A DNA stretch of 64,000 nucleotides, taken from NCBI GenBank assembly GCA_001636815.1, contig AZHD01000022.1, forward strand, positions 164,980 to 228,979, written 5' to 3'. Under the pieces are notes generated by a model that worked only from the letters and a program-made list of their open reading frames with translations, had not been told where the DNA came from and did not search any database. How positions within the stretch are numbered: position 1 is the first letter of the stretch; the number at the start of each line of letters is the position of its first letter. The DNA comes from Niveomyces insectorum RCEF 264 (lineage: Eukaryota > Ascomycota > Sordariomycetes > Hypocreales > Cordycipitaceae). The translations under genes were made by a program, and so were the position numbers. Shown piece after piece: positions 22,201-34,163 of this stretch.

Positions 22201-23668
22201 GCCGCCCGGGGCCGGCCAACCAGTCCGTTTTGGCTTTCATCAGGCCATACGCAGTGAGAGCCATCGGGTCCCGGCCGTACCAGATTTTCTGCGCGTCCAG
22301 CTTGTCGCAGAACGGCTTGAGCGCCTTGGACAGCCGCTCCTGCACGTACTTGATCTCCACCGACGGATCAAATGCGCACCGTTCCAAGTCGCGCGCGTGG
22401 ACGTACTGGCGCAGGTCGAGCGACTCCTCGGTGCGGATCTCCACGTGCGACACGCCGAGGTTGTCGATGACGTCCTGCACGCCCTCGACCGAGGAGCCCG
22501 GGGTGGCCGTCAACGCCAGCACGCGGAAACTCTTAGTAAACCGCCGCAGAAAGCCAATGACTTTGACGTAGGCGTAGTCGCCCGTCGCGCGGTGGGCTTC
22601 GTCGATGACCAAGAGCGCCACCGACTTGGGATCGGCGTACCCCTTGGAGAGATCGTTCTGCAGCGTCTGCGGCGTCATGAAAAACAGGCGCTTGCTCGCC
22701 CACTCGGCTTCGCGCAGCGCCGGCGACGTGTCGCCGGTCAGCAGCGTCGTCTCCGACCGCGGAATGCCGGCAATGTGGAAGCAGGCCTCGACCTGCTGCG
22801 CCACCAACGGTTTGGTGGGCGCGACGAAAATCATCTTGGCGTCGGTGGTCCAGCGGTAAAAGTTGAGGATGACCGTCGCGGCGATGAACGTCTTGCCCAG
22901 GCCCGTGGGCAGCGCGACGAGCGTGTTCTGGAACAGGCCGTTCTTGACAATGTTGAACTGGTAGTCGCGCACGGGGCCCAAGTTTGTGGGATACACCCAC
23001 GTCTTGAGCGCTTCGCGGTCGAGCTTGTGGTGTGTCGGCTTCTCCGCCGGCAGGTCGCCCCGGTAGACCCGGTTGGAGGAGGGCGGCGGCTGCGTGGGCT
23101 GGTCCTGGAGGGTATCGCCAAACAACGTCGTCTGCCGGAACGACTGCTGCTGCTGCGGTTGACTAGACAGCCTCAACGGCTGCCGGAAGCTGGCCACGAC
23201 TGACCGCTGAGAATGCGCGGCCGTGTTGAAGCTGCTGGGCAGCGTGCTGTCAAAGGCGTCGTCGGGCAAGCCCTCCAACTCTGCAGACGGCTGCGCAGAC
23301 CAACCCACGCCATTCCGCAACGGCTGTCTCCCATGTCAGAAAAGTTCATAAAAAAATCGCCAAAAAAAAGAAAAAACCGTCCCGCAAGTTTGCCGTACCT
23401 CAACTCCGTTCCCGGTCGGACGGTTGTTCCGGTCGGGAGCCCGGGGCCGAGCCGAAAAACTGCTTCTACCAGCAATATGCGACTGTGAACCAAACGACGA
23501 GCCAAGCGTTGCAGGACCGGATCGGCCATTCGGCTGATTATACGCAGGTCTCGGTGTTGTCGATGTCGTCGTCGCCGTGGGCGCAGCACAATCCGTCGAT
23601 GTCGCCACCTCCAGGGCGAGCATCAAGTCTTCGTCGGCGAGGTCGCCGCCAAACTCGTCCTCGTCCAT
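19283..23668 (-). CDS. mph1: FANCM/Mph1-family ATP-dependent DNA helicase
   Basis: A 3'-5' SF2 helicase that remodels replication forks and D-loops in crosslink repair and crossover control in the nucleus. Exon 1 is 23668-23399 (90 codons, start MDEDEFGGDLADEDLMLA, the typical acidic Mph1 start). The intron is 23398-23324 (75 nt). Exon 2, 23323-19283, runs to the stop, giving 1436 residues. Motifs: I LPTGLGKT (228-235), Ia APTKP, II DEAH (331-334), III LTATPG, then the helicase C-terminal domain with VATSIGEEGLDIGQ and the motif VI sequence QRMGRTGRKR. After about residue 800 the tail is long, charged and disordered. It contains poly-Asp/Glu runs and an RGG-rich segment (about 1200-1240). The protein is longer than many fungal Mph1 proteins, with the extra length in this tail. 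It is divergent with mex67 across a 781-bp promoter. Confidence 0.95.
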
Positions 23669-24449
23669 CGTAAAACAACCGCCAGGTCTGCGTCCGCCGG
23701 ATGATGTATCATAGGAAAACAAAAAACAAAAAAAATCGCGTTTGCGAAGAGTCCGCCCGGTCTCCAGAAATCAGCGGAGGAGGAACGGCCGAGACGCGCG
23801 CCGGAACGCCAAATGACGAGGCTCACGTAAACGTCCTTTGTCGCCAACTCACGTGATGTTGTTTCCATGTGTTTTTCGGAAGGAGGGGCAAACCACAAGG
23901 CACCAGCAGAATGACTAATAATCGCAAGGTTATAGTGGGGCGTTTGTATCCAATCAGACGCAGAAATCGGACCTTGCCTGCATCACGTCTGTTTTCCTTT
24001 TGGTCGTTGCCGCATGCGGCGCTCCCGAAACCTTTCCTGCACCTCAACCTCGTCAAAGAAAAGGCTTCAAAGATCTCTCCCTTGTCGCCTTTTCTTTGTT
24101 TTCGTTTCCCAGACGGTCCTTTTAAAGAATACATACATATCTTACCTTCTCCACCCCGTTTTCGTCGAGCCAGGGTTTTCTTTCCCTCCTCGTTCCTTTT
24201 CTTTTTTTCACTTTCCTCGTTTCAGAATTTTTCAACGACGAGAACCTCGCGACTGCGACTGTGCCTTTCTCTATTCTTTATTGCCGATATACAAGTTCGC
24301 CGCCATTTACGACTGGAGGCTTCGAACCAGTGACACATTTGGCTCCGCGCTTCTAGGAAGCTGTGCCTTCTCGGAATCCGACAGACCCAGCGCCGTGTGG
24401 TTTCTTCCTCTCTCCTTCCTCGCCGACTACCTCCCGTTTCTTCACAACG
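23669..24449. promoter_or_regulatory. Divergent promoter between mph1 and mex67
   Basis: A 781-bp region serves both divergent genes. A CCAAT box within ATCCAATCAG lies near 23950. The mex67-proximal half (24060-24240) is C/T-rich. No TATA box is evident at either start. Confidence 0.5.
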
Positions 24450-26781
24450 ATGGCTCCGCCTACAGGACCGCGCGCCGAGACGAGCGGCTCAGGTGCCCGC
24501 TCCACTCGCAGCTCGACGCGTGGCGGCGGCAGCGGCATCCGGAAGCGCGGTGGCGGCGGCCAGAGGCTGGATCGCAACGGCGACGTGGTGATGGGCAACA
24601 ACCCCATCTCCAAGGGCGACGGCAAGAAAACCAACCAGTCGTCGCGCGGACGCGGCGGGGGGCGGTCCGTGGCCATCGCGGAGCAGAAGATCCGGCGACA
24701 TCTTGGCGTCGCCGGCGACGCCAGCCTGGCGAAGCGCATCTCCGAGCTGCCGCGCAGAAAATTCAGCAACTTTGCCAACCGCAAAATTTTCAAGGTCGTG
24801 GGCCTGCAGCAGAGTAAGGCGGCTGCAAACCCCGACCGTGGAGAGAAGGGTCTTCTCGAATTCATGGAACGGAAAGCAGCAAATATGGGGTCCGGCATCA
24901 AAATTGTGAAGGTATGTATCAAGTGGTGAAAAAAAAAAAAGAAAAAGAAAAAGAAAACCAGCTTCCGAGGGGACTCACGTTGCGTGTTTGTCTCGGCGGC
25001 CTCCCACGAAACGCGACAACTAGCAAGCACATACTCTACTTTGTTGTCCTCCTTCTGTCTTTGTGCGGTCGCGCTGCTCGAGAGTTGTTTCCGGGTTTCC
25101 AAAAGCTACTACCATCCACAACAACACCCACCATCACCAACCTCAACCGTCCATTCTTCTGGCCCTCATATTATGGGTTGATTATTTTTGCGCCTGGCTA
25201 ACACGACAACACAACAGTCACGCCTCGACCGTGACTCTGTTCTTTATGTTATGGTATCCCAGGATGACGCCGAGGGCGTCATGAAGCTCAACGGCTTTTC
25301 GTTCGCCGGTGCGAAACTCACGATTACCGAAGATCCCCAAGGTTGGCCAAACCAGAACGACGCCAAGCCCAAGTTGTCCCAGGAGACTCTGGAGCGAAAG
25401 TCACAACTTCAGAAGGTCTTGGGCGCGCGGTACAACACCCAGACCAAGCTTCTCGACCTGTCCCGGCTGGGCGAGGATCCGGTCCTCATCGGCATGGGCT
25501 ACTTGGAGGACAAAGACCGCGCCGAGAAGACATTCAAGGTTCTGATGGCCATCTGCGACGAGACGTTTCCGACGGCGGAAGCCAAGCGTGAAGCCGTCCT
25601 CAGCGTCACACTGGCCAACAACAACATCGACTGGGTCGGGCAGGTGTTTGATCTGGCCGAAACGTTCCCGGATCTGAAAAATCTGGATCTCAGCGGAAAC
25701 CAGTTCAAGCACCTCAAAAGCTTGAATCGGTGGCGGGGCCGTTTCCGCCACCTGGAGACGCTGCTCATGACGGGCAACCCGGTGGAAACCGAGGACCCGA
25801 ATTTTGTGACGGAGCTTTTGCAATGGTTTCCGAAGCTCATGAATCTGAGCGGCGTGCAGGTCCGGACGCCGGAGCAAGTGGCGGCGGAGGAGGCGGCGAA
25901 AGCCGCCGCACGGCCAGCACCGATTGCCCAGTACGGCTCCGACTTCCGCGACAGCAGCGGCATCTCCGAGGCGTTCTTGACGCAATTTATGCAGCTCTAC
26001 GACACGGACCGCGCACAGGCGGCGGCCCTCTTTTACGACGGCGCGAGCGAGTTCTCGCTGTCGGTCACGACCCACACGCCGCGGGAGCACGGCGACGCGC
26101 CCGTGCTGCCGTGGGCCGCGTACCTGCGGTATTCGCGCAACCTGACCAAAATCACCAGCCGGAGCGCGCGTTTGCAACGGCTGGTCAAGGGCGCCGCGAT
26201 GATCAAAGAGCTCTGGAACACGCTGCCGCAGACGAGGCACCCCAATCTCCAGACCGAGCTGCACAAGTACATTGTCGACTGCCACGCCCTCTCTGGCCTC
26301 CAGGATCCGACCGGACAGAGCCCCGCGGGCGTCGACGGCCTGCTCCTCTCGCTGCACGGCGAATTCGAGGAGATCGATCCGCCCACCAGCAAAACCGGCT
26401 TGCGGAGCTTCACGCGGACGTTTGTGCTGGGGCCGGCCTTGCCCGGCGGGCCGACGCCCTTTCGCGTGGTCAGCGACATGCTGTCGTTGCGCGCGCACCA
26501 GCCCATCCCCGAGCAGTCGTCTATGCCCGCGTCGGAGCAAGACCAGAGGCAGGCCCTGATCACGCAACTGTCCACGGCGACGAACATGACGCCCCAGTAT
26601 GCGGAAATGTGCCTCGCCGAGGTCGGGTGGAATTTCGACGCCGCCGTCGCAAAATTCCAAGAGTTGAGAGTACGTCCGTCCCTTTCCCTCTTTGATGGTT
26701 TGTTGTTGACACGTTGCTAACATTGTTTTTTTGTCAAAGCCCAATCTTGGTCCCGAAGTGTTTATGAATGCGGCGGCCTAA
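24450..26781 (+). CDS. mex67: mRNA export receptor Mex67 (NXF1/TAP family)
   Basis: Carries mature mRNPs through nuclear pores as a heterodimer with Mtr2. Exons are 24450-24911, 25218-26669 and 26740-26781, with introns of 306 and 70 nt, all phase 0, giving 651 residues. The N-terminus is Arg/Gly-rich (about residues 15-75), suited to RNA binding. An RRM-like segment spans about 110-200 and continues across intron 1. Leucine-rich repeats lie at about 275-370 (VLSVTLANNNIDW, LKNLDLSGNQF). The NTF2-like domain that binds Mtr2 lies at about 395-575, with SEAFLTQFMQLYDTDR and FVLGPA. The C-terminal UBA/TAP-C domain that binds FG repeats is at about 597-650 (MTPQYAEMCLAEVGWNFDAAVAKFQEL) and ends in the short last exon PNLGPEVFMNAAA. 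Intron 1 is long for this window. The ATG at 24450 is the first in frame. Confidence 0.95.
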
Positions 26782-27086
26782 ACCAACACGGAAGCTGCGT
26801 GATCACGTGTTGTGTGCCGTGATAAGCGAAGCATTGTACCAACAATATCGAATCGGTTGTGCATCCTTGTTGTCTACGGCCAACAAGAGACATTGTATTG
26901 ATTTCTGTCAGAATGGAGAATAGGAAGGCATCGCAAATTTGGGTGGCCAGGGTCTGTTGTTTCAGGGTTTTATGGAATGGCTACAGGAAACGAACTATAT
27001 TGGGCGACCTTGGCAAACCGCGGATTGCTACAACAAAATGAGTGAATTTAGGGAGTCAGGAGTTACATGGATGTCAGCAATGGGTT

Positions 27087-27123
27087 TTGTTTGTTTGTTT
27101 GTCTGTCTGTTTGTTTGTTTGTC
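27087..27123. repeat. GTTT/GTCT tetranucleotide microsatellite
   Basis: Tandem GTTT units interrupted by two GTCT units, about 37 nt long, in the intergenic region after mex67. Confidence 0.85.
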
Positions 27124-27735
27124 AGTATTCTATTCGAGTCAGGTTTAGCTGTTTGGTCTCTGCCGGTTGCAAGGCCTTTTTGACCTTTTGTGTTGTTCGA
27201 AAGAAAGCTTCGAGGTAGTACGTTCCTTACATCATGGAAAATAGAACCAACAGCTACAAAAAGCCACGAGCCGCCGTTGTGCCTAGATGTGCAGCCCCCA
27301 TGACGTAGTCCGACCGGCTGCACATATATGTACGCATGTACGTACGACACTCCTATCACAGAGACAACCTCATGTAAAGAGGGCCAAGAATAGGACAAAG
27401 ATCTGCTTCAACATGCCGTGTCAGCTGGACACTTTCGTATCACACTTCACTCACCTGAATGCTGTACGGAAAACCATGATCGACACCCTTGATAAAATAC
27501 AACGAGCACCGCCAGCAAATCAAAGGTTGGGGGGATGTGATATCACTGCCGCTCATTTCCGTAGGGCTGGGGGCCCAAGAGACCGCCAGTTTCTGTTTCC
27601 CGAAGCATTTCACTTCCAAGGTACACACAAGAGGCACGGCAATTGGAGCAGTCAAAGTCTCATGCCCTCATAACAGAACAAAAAACGAAACGACCAGCGC
27701 AACCACCGCCCGCCACGACAAGCCGCCGGGCCAAA

Positions 27736-27936
27736 ATGAGAGGAGGGCGCTCGCCGTGGGGCGTCCAGCCAATCCAGTGTTGCGCAGCCGTTGCGGCGCT
27801 CTGGTTCGCTGCCGCCGTACCAGAAGCAATGAAACCCCGCGGCTCACTTCGTGCTGCACCGGAGGAAGCCGCGCGCGAAAAGTTGGACGGAATTGAGAAA
27901 GAAATTGCTAAAGCTGGGAAAATAGCGGTAGCATGA
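27736..27936 (+). CDS. Possible 66-residue small protein
   Basis: An ATG-started frame of 66 residues that begins with a basic, Gly/Arg-rich stretch. An Ala-rich hydrophobic segment (CCAAVAALWFAAAVPEAM) follows and could be a membrane span or a targeting region, then a Glu/Lys/Ala helix to the end. The arrangement resembles small mitochondrial inner-membrane proteins. I recognise no family, and no intron or promoter motif supports it. Chance cannot be excluded. Confidence 0.3.
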   Translation: MRGGRSPWGVQPIQCCAAVAALWFAAAVPEAMKPRGSLRAAPEEAAREKLDGIEKEIAKAGKIAVA

Positions 27937-30699
27937 CCACGCTCTTTGGGCCCTCACGTTTCGGGCACCGTTTCTGCTGGCAGCGTGCTGACTCGAGAGC
28001 ACAGAAAAAGAAGCTGGGCGATTCGCGGGTCTTGGGTTTTGGGACCTGGCGCTTACGCCATCATGCCTCCCGGGTGTCGGCCGTTCACTCTGGTGGAAGG
28101 AAAACGCCGAGAGAAAACTTTTTGATGTTTGCGGTACTAGAAACAAGGAGGACAGTTTCGTCTCTCCAGATCTGACGTTGTTTTGGGCGGGACGAGGCAA
28201 ACGATGCGGCCCCCAAACCGTCTGCAAGTCAACACACCTTTCATCTATTTATACTCGAGTTTTGTTCTTTTTGTTCTCTTTTACGACGTTGTAAGGGGCC
28301 CATCAACACTTGAAGTTCGCCGGGCGTCAACTATACCTGCAACTTTTTGGCGGTTTGCTACCATACTTGGAATAGCTTTTATTGTTGAAGAAGCAAGCTC
28401 TCTTTGTAGATCCACGGGCCACGCCGCCTCCATACTCCATAATGCGCAATCCACAGGGCATTAAGGTCGTCATTCTTTCGACTGTAGCGTCTCGCCCACC
28501 AACAGGATGTACCAACATAGCGACCCCTTCGCAACCACCCGTGGATCAACAAACGATGTTCCACGGCGGCGAATGCCCTATAAACCTGGGTCCTTATAAC
28601 CTGTTACATAAGCTGTGAATGCATACGTACAACACGCAAAACGGGAGGTTTGACGCACTTTGGTCCTTCGTACTCCGTACAGACAAATGCGAATATATTA
28701 TCCGTAGTTGTACTAAGTAATTACTCGTATTAACTCGTTCTTCTTTACATACTCTTTCTTGTGCATATCTGTTGCTCGTATTAGAGCCCGTCTGCATATC
28801 ACGGTGACGAAACACCTGCAGAGCATGTAAGATTACACGTGTTGAAATACTCTAAGAATACGGAGTACGGAGTACGGAATACCAATAATGCTCTGTTCTT
28901 GTGCTTGTAATGCTTCGTATTATGCTTACTTCCTCCGACTCGTAAAAACGGCGGTCCCGCTTTGGCCGCTGCAGCCGTTGTGCCAGTAGCGTAACCAAGT
29001 ATCTGTCCGCCTTGTTTTGTGTGTATGGTACAGGGCGGGATGACAAGGGCGGCAGGCTTTTGGCTTACGCTAGCTCAGGGGCAGACATTCGTGCAGGACG
29101 GTGCGTTTCAGCCAGAGTGGTACCCTCCCCTTCAGCCCCCAGAAGAAAGGGACCGCCCGCACAGTGAAAAATTGAATGTACACGGTCTATGGCGCAGTCA
29201 TACGTCCGAGACAAAAATATCGCAACTTTTGTTCCTCGTTGGCGAGAGGTGTCTTAGCGCTTTGTTTCGTTTTTTCTTGATATATGACGCGAGATAATGC
29301 TCCGTAGAACTCAACCAACGTCACCTTTCACGTCGTTTACGCGTGCCAAGTACCACTGAGTGTGTAGACATCGACCATTAGGACGGCGTGATTAAAATAA
29401 GGACAAGACGTAAATTTGGCCGATCTACAGAGCAATGCTTCGTATACTTAGCTTGAATGCGCCGTATGAGTATGAGCCGTTGTTTCGTTTCGGAACATTT
29501 TTCAGTCAGTGTCTCGATACCAGGAAAGCATCGCCAGAACCAAAGACCGTATGCATTTCTTCTATCGCACTGTGACGGATGCACAACGGTTTGACTGCGG
29601 CTGGTGTTTACTGCATTCGGACAGTATTGCCAAGAAAAGTGCCCCTGACTTCGAGAGCTAGCACCTCCGTGCGCGTCTTGATTGGCTGGCAGCTGCCCTT
29701 GCGTCGCCTGTTCCTCGCCCTATCAGAGTGCCTTTTTTGTTTTGTTTGTCCCAGCCGTACGGGGTACTTCGTAGTCGTACCTTCCTGCTCGAGTCGTGCT
29801 TCGTCCCTCCCCGTTTTGGCGAGCTTCGCTCCTTCTGTTTTCTCTCCAAAGATGCCACTTTGGATGGTCAATCGTGCTATAGAAATCGTGCACAAGATAA
29901 TTATCTCGCCCGAGAAAAAAAAAAGCCTCATTTCTGCAAAACATTCCATTTTGGCTCGTTACTGTGCCTCACCAACGTGCAGCGTGAGCACCCAGACACT
30001 GGTTGCCCGCCCTTGCATACGCGAGTACTGGGTACGTGAGCTACCAAAACAAGACAAAAAGGAAACGAAACAGCTCCGCAAGAGTACCTACCACGACGCA
30101 CTCCAGAGGCGCACCAGAGAAATACGAGCACACGAATCGATACGGAGGCAGCGTGTGCCTCTTCGTTCTGGCGAAAGTACGAAGTAGGCTGAACGGAAGC
30201 ATACTATTACTCCGCGGGGGCTTCGCCGGTAAGGACCCCCCTTTCAGAAAGAAGATCACCACGTTTTGGGCTCATCACTGACCGGGGACGAGTCCGAAGT
30301 CCAGAGTACCAGTCGTACGTACGAGTCTCCTGTTCTACGAAGTAGTTGCACGACTACATACATTCGACGGCAAACGAGAAACGAACAAAACTCGTCAACA
30401 AGGTGCAGCAAGCCGGGGTGGCTGGCGATCGTCCCTTTGTTTCTGCGCTTTGAACCCCTTTCCACCAGGGTATTTTTTACTTCGCCTCGCAGCATACGAT
30501 CTGCAAGCAAGACAGACACGAGTACGAAGTACAAAGGTACTTCGTCCCCTGGTTTCCTGGTTTTTTTCCCCTGAGCAGAACCCCCGGCCCTTGTCTGGCA
30601 CCCATCATCCCAGTCGTGCGACAAATATTTTCGTACAGGGAACTTCGTAGACCAGCAAAATCCCATTCGAAAGAGGACGAAGAGGAAGAAAGGAAGGGG

Positions 30700-31739
30700 G
30701 CGGCGCTCTGGTGTCTCTCTTTGCCCACCCTTCACCTCCCCCCCGTCTCGTGTCTCTGCTCTCCTCTCCTGTCCTCTCACCTCACCTCACGTCCGCCCGG
30801 CCATTTTTTTTTCTCTCTCCCTTTTTTTCTCTTCTTGGTTTCGAAACGCACTCTGCACGTTGCACGATCCTGCTGCGCTGGACAAGAAAATCGAAACATC
30901 GTTATTGGCAACAGCAAAAGCAACAAATCACCCGCTCTTGTTCTGTCGATCATCCAAGCTCACGCGAGAGGGGCCGGCTCCTCTGTTCTTCTTCTCCTTT
31001 TTTTTCTCCTGCTTCCTTTTGTTTGCATCTTCAAAGAGCATTTTGCGCCGCCGTTCCACATCACGACTTCTTTTGGACGCGTTGTGCCAGCCCGGTTCTT
31101 TTTTGTTCTTGCCAGCGTGCGTCTCGTTTGCGAAATACGTTCTTTGGTCTTTGTTCAGCGACTGCGTCCTCGTTTTCTTTCCCTTCTCGGCATCCCTTCG
31201 TTCGTTGCGCGAACCGGTTCTTCGTTTACATTCTTCACGCCGCCCGGTTTGCACCACATCCATACTATACCTTTCCCACATCCGTTGCCAGCAACAGAAC
31301 CAACCGACTCGACGCGGCTAAACCAATACGCCCCGTTTTTGGTCGAGTCGCGCTTTTACTTCTCTTTCAAAGACTTGAGAGCACAATTACCGACATCATT
31401 TTATTTTTATTTTTTTCGCGCGGAACACCTGGAGAGAACCGCGACTTGGGTTCAGTCAGACTCTTGCTTCTTCGACGGCATTCTCGCGCTCGCTCTTCTT
31501 CTTCTTCACAAACAGACCGACGGTATGCAGTTGCGACAGTGACTCGAGCTTGCTGGGTAGTTTAGGGCACCTTCGTAGCACCCGCTGCACGGGGCATCGC
31601 TGGCCAGGTCTCTTCCGTTCTCAGACGGATATTTGGTGAAGCAAATCAAGCATCTCGGAGGAATATCAACCTGGACAGGAAAGAAAGAACTGCATCAAGA
31701 AACTCAAGGCAAAAGAGAACAACACAACACAACGCAACG
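30700..31739 (+). promoter_or_regulatory. Pyrimidine-rich leader of the kelch gene, with a short upstream ORF
   Basis: About 1 kb of C/T-dominated sequence precedes the kelch gene. A five-codon upstream ORF (ATG at 31525, stop ending 31542) lies about 200 bp before the main ATG. If transcribed, it could affect initiation. The overlapping open frames of about 300 codons are Ser/Phe/Arg-rich translations of C/T tracts and are not accepted. Confidence 0.4.
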
Positions 31740-34163
31740 ATGCCTCTCCCTCAACCGGCCGTCGCGTTGACAAACATTTGCTCCGTAATCCACAACAACA
31801 CGCTTTACACCTATTCCGCTGCCGCTTTTCAGTCCTTGGCCTTGACGCCAGGCGCGAAGTGGAAGCAGTTGCCGTCCGGCGAGCCCGTGACGGGCGGCGT
31901 GTGCGTGGGGTCGACACCAGGAGACCCAAGCCAAGCGGGCTTTTACGTTGTGGGCGGCAAAAGCGCAACGGCCAGCTACAATGGCCTGCAGAAATACACC
32001 TACTCCACGGGGCAATGGGCCACCATCACGCCCCAGACCCTTGTTACGCAGGACCGCTTGTACCACAGTGCCGTCTATCTGAACGACACCGACACCATCT
32101 TCATGTACGCCGGCTCGCAGGACGGCTCCATGTCCGCCTCTTCGCAGACCTTCACCATTCAAGCGTCGGCGCCCTATGGCGTCGTCGCCTACCAGTCGAT
32201 CGCGCCCGCGGCGATCAGCCCGATCCTTCTGCCGTGGTCGTCCGCAGAGGCCGTCATGCTCGGCGGCAGCAACAGCAACACCGAAATCACCTTGTTCAAC
32301 CCGTCTACGGGAGGGTGGTCCAACTCGGGCGCCAACCTGCTGAACCCCTTGGCGACCAATGCGTCTGGCCTCCAGGCCGCTCTCGTCACCGGCGACGACG
32401 GCAGCAAGAATTTGTACACCTTTGACGCGACCGTGTCGCCCAACCAAGTCAGCCGCATCGTCCTCATGGACGGCAACGGCCAGCCGATGGCAAACGCAGG
32501 CCCCGTCAAACGATCGTTGCAGCCAGAGACGCGGCAGGTGGCCGACCATGCGCGACGAGCCGCGGCAACGACGAGCGCGCCTCTGACGCTCAATGACTGG
32601 CCCGCCTACAACGCAAGCGATGCGTCCACCGCCGTGCGCTCGGGCTTTTCGCTCGCCCAAAGCCCCCAGGGGGGCATGATCGTGTTAGCCGGTGGAGCCG
32701 GCGGCGGCGACGAGCTGCTCTCCGTCTTCAACGGCCGGACCAATTCATGGCAAAATGCAACGCGGATGCTCGCCGCAAAACAGAACGTGCCGACGACGAC
32801 AAAATCTTCCGCGTCCGTGACCCCGACCTCCGTTCCACCAACGTTGATCGTGGCGCCCTCATCCACCACGAGCGCGCCCGCGGTCGCGTCTTCCTCCTCC
32901 ACGACGGCCGCTGAAGCCCCACCCCCACCTGCCTCCCACAGCCTGTCAGCCAATGCCGTCATCGGCATTGTTCTCGGCGCGATAGCCGGCATGGGCCTCG
33001 TATTTCTGATTCTGTATCTCGTTCTACTCCGCCGCCGAAAACGCCGGGACTATCTGGAAGCAGCCCACAGCCGGCGCGCCAGCGGCACTTTACCGCCAGA
33101 GAAGGACCCTTCTTTTGTCGTGGCCAACGACAGTTTCGCGCAGCGAACGGGCAAGGGAACGTTCCGGGGCGGCCACCAAGCGCAGGATTCGCAGGGCTCG
33201 TTCCCGTCCGTCGCCATCATGATGGGACGCGTCAACCAACCACGGGCATCGGACACCATCCAGCGCCACAACAGCAGAGAAACGAAACGGAGCTCCACGA
33301 ACAGCGTTTTCAACAAGGGCTTCAAGAGTACGATTAGCAAGCCCATTCTGAACGCCACGTCCCAGCAGAGCGAAAACCCAGCGGGCATGGCAGGCCCGCG
33401 CCATGCGCCGTTCGAACGAGGAGGTGTTGGCGCCGGTGTGGGAGCGGGCGCCGCGGCAGCAGCAACAAGCGCGTACGGCCGAAGCGTGACCGACCCGAAG
33501 CAGCCTACCAACAACAACATGCACCGCCAAGGCAGCACGCGACGCTCGTCCGGTTGGAACCGGTATTGGTCCGGCGGCAGCGCGCTCAACCTGCTGGGGT
33601 TTGGAAGCGGCCACAACAACAACAACAACAACGGACATGCGAACAACGGCAGCGGCCAGAACAGCCGCAGCTCCAAGCGGACAACCGTGGCCAGCGAGGC
33701 CAGCAGCAACTACTCCACCAACCAGCACCGCATCACCCAGGATTCGGCCACCGTGCCGCCGCTGGAAATCCCCGTCGTGCCGGATTCCAAGCCACGCTTC
33801 CAGCGGGTGAACTCGGGCTCGCCGACGATCGCCAACTACGACATGTCGATCAAAAATGGCTTGCGCGGGAAGATTGAGCGCTCTGTGAGCAACTCCTCGT
33901 CGCACTCTGGCTACTCCAGCGGCATTCCAGCCAGCGTCCACGACACGTGGGATCCAACGGCGACGGGCAGACCGTGGGGTGCCGACCGGGCGGCGACCAG
34001 CAACGTTTTCAACACGCCGCTTGCGCCAGCGTTTGCGTCGAGCAGCGGCGGCAAAAAGGCACCAACACCTAGTGGCATGAGCCGGCAACCGCAGCTTGCC
34101 ATGGCCGATACCTCTTCCGACATGAGTTGGCTAAACCTGGGGGACGTCTCGTCCCGGGTGTGA
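31740..34163 (+). CDS. Kelch-like beta-propeller single-pass membrane protein
   Basis: Single exon, 807 residues, ATG at 31740. The N-terminal 340 or so residues form kelch-like repeats (GGVCVGSTPGDPSQAGFYVVGGKS, YNGLQKYTYSTGQW, AVMLGGSNSNTEITLFNPST), the pattern of a galactose-oxidase/kelch propeller. A Ser/Thr/Pro-rich stalk at about 345-400 looks heavily O-glycosylated and would be a substrate class for the Pmt enzymes. One membrane span lies at about 403-428 (AVIGIVLGAIAGMGLVFLIL) and is followed by RRRKRRDY, a stop-transfer signal. The tail of about 370 residues is disordered, cytosolic and rich in Ser, Asn and Gln. No classical signal peptide is seen at the start. Related fungal proteins have often been labelled 'pre-mRNA splicing factor CLF1', which this architecture does not support. 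Function is unknown; a cell-surface sensor or anchor is plausible. Confidence 0.8.
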   Translation: MPLPQPAVALTNICSVIHNNTLYTYSAAAFQSLALTPGAKWKQLPSGEPVTGGVCVGSTPGDPSQAGFYVVGGKSATASYNGLQKYTYSTGQWATITPQTLVTQDRLYHSAVYLNDTDTIFMYAGSQDGSMSASSQTFTIQASAPYGVVAYQSIAPAAISPILLPWSSAEAVMLGGSNSNTEITLFNPSTGGWSNSGANLLNPLATNASGLQAALVTGDDGSKNLYTFDATVSPNQVSRIVLMDGNGQPMANAGPVKRSLQPETRQVADHARRAAATTSAPLTLNDWPAYNASDASTAVRSGFSLAQSPQGGMIVLAGGAGGGDELLSVFNGRTNSWQNATRMLAAKQNVPTTTKSSASVTPTSVPPTLIVAPSSTTSAPAVASSSSTTAAEAPPPPASHSLSANAVIGIVLGAIAGMGLVFLILYLVLLRRRKRRDYLEAAHSRRASGTLPPEKDPSFVVANDSFAQRTGKGTFRGGHQAQDSQGSFPSVAIMMGRVNQPRASDTIQRHNSRETKRSSTNSVFNKGFKSTISKPILNATSQQSENPAGMAGPRHAPFERGGVGAGVGAGAAAAATSAYGRSVTDPKQPTNNNMHRQGSTRRSSGWNRYWSGGSALNLLGFGSGHNNNNNNGHANNGSGQNSRSSKRTTVASEASSNYSTNQHRITQDSATVPPLEIPVVPDSKPRFQRVNSGSPTIANYDMSIKNGLRGKIERSVSNSSSHSGYSSGIPASVHDTWDPTATGRPWGADRAATSNVFNTPLAPAFASSSGGKKAPTPSGMSRQPQLAMADTSSDMSWLNLGDVSSRV

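Larger units (their letters stand above)
26782..30699. other. Long gene-poor intergenic region
   Basis: About 3.9 kb with only one weak ORF candidate (27736-27936). It contains a GTTT/GTCT tetranucleotide tract (27087-27123) and a high density of the short TACGGAGTA/TACGAAGTA motif (28667-28680, 28859-28882, 29764-29773, 30178-30188, 30520-30546). No RNA gene was recognised. Confidence 0.5.

Noticed and set aside
21128..23203. Long plus-strand open frames opposite mph1
   Set aside because: They are His/Arg/Val/Leu-rich shadows of the helicase gene, which is firmly identified by its motifs on the other strand.
30616..31565. Overlapping plus-strand open frames of about 300 codons before the kelch gene
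   Set aside because: They are translations of C/T tracts (Ser/Phe/Leu/Arg), in two overlapping frames at once. This fits a leader, not a gene.
31740..34163. Annotation of the kelch protein as a pre-mRNA splicing factor (CLF1)
   Set aside because: CLF1 is made of HAT repeats. Here there are kelch-like repeats, a glycosylatable stalk, one membrane span and a basic stop-transfer motif.
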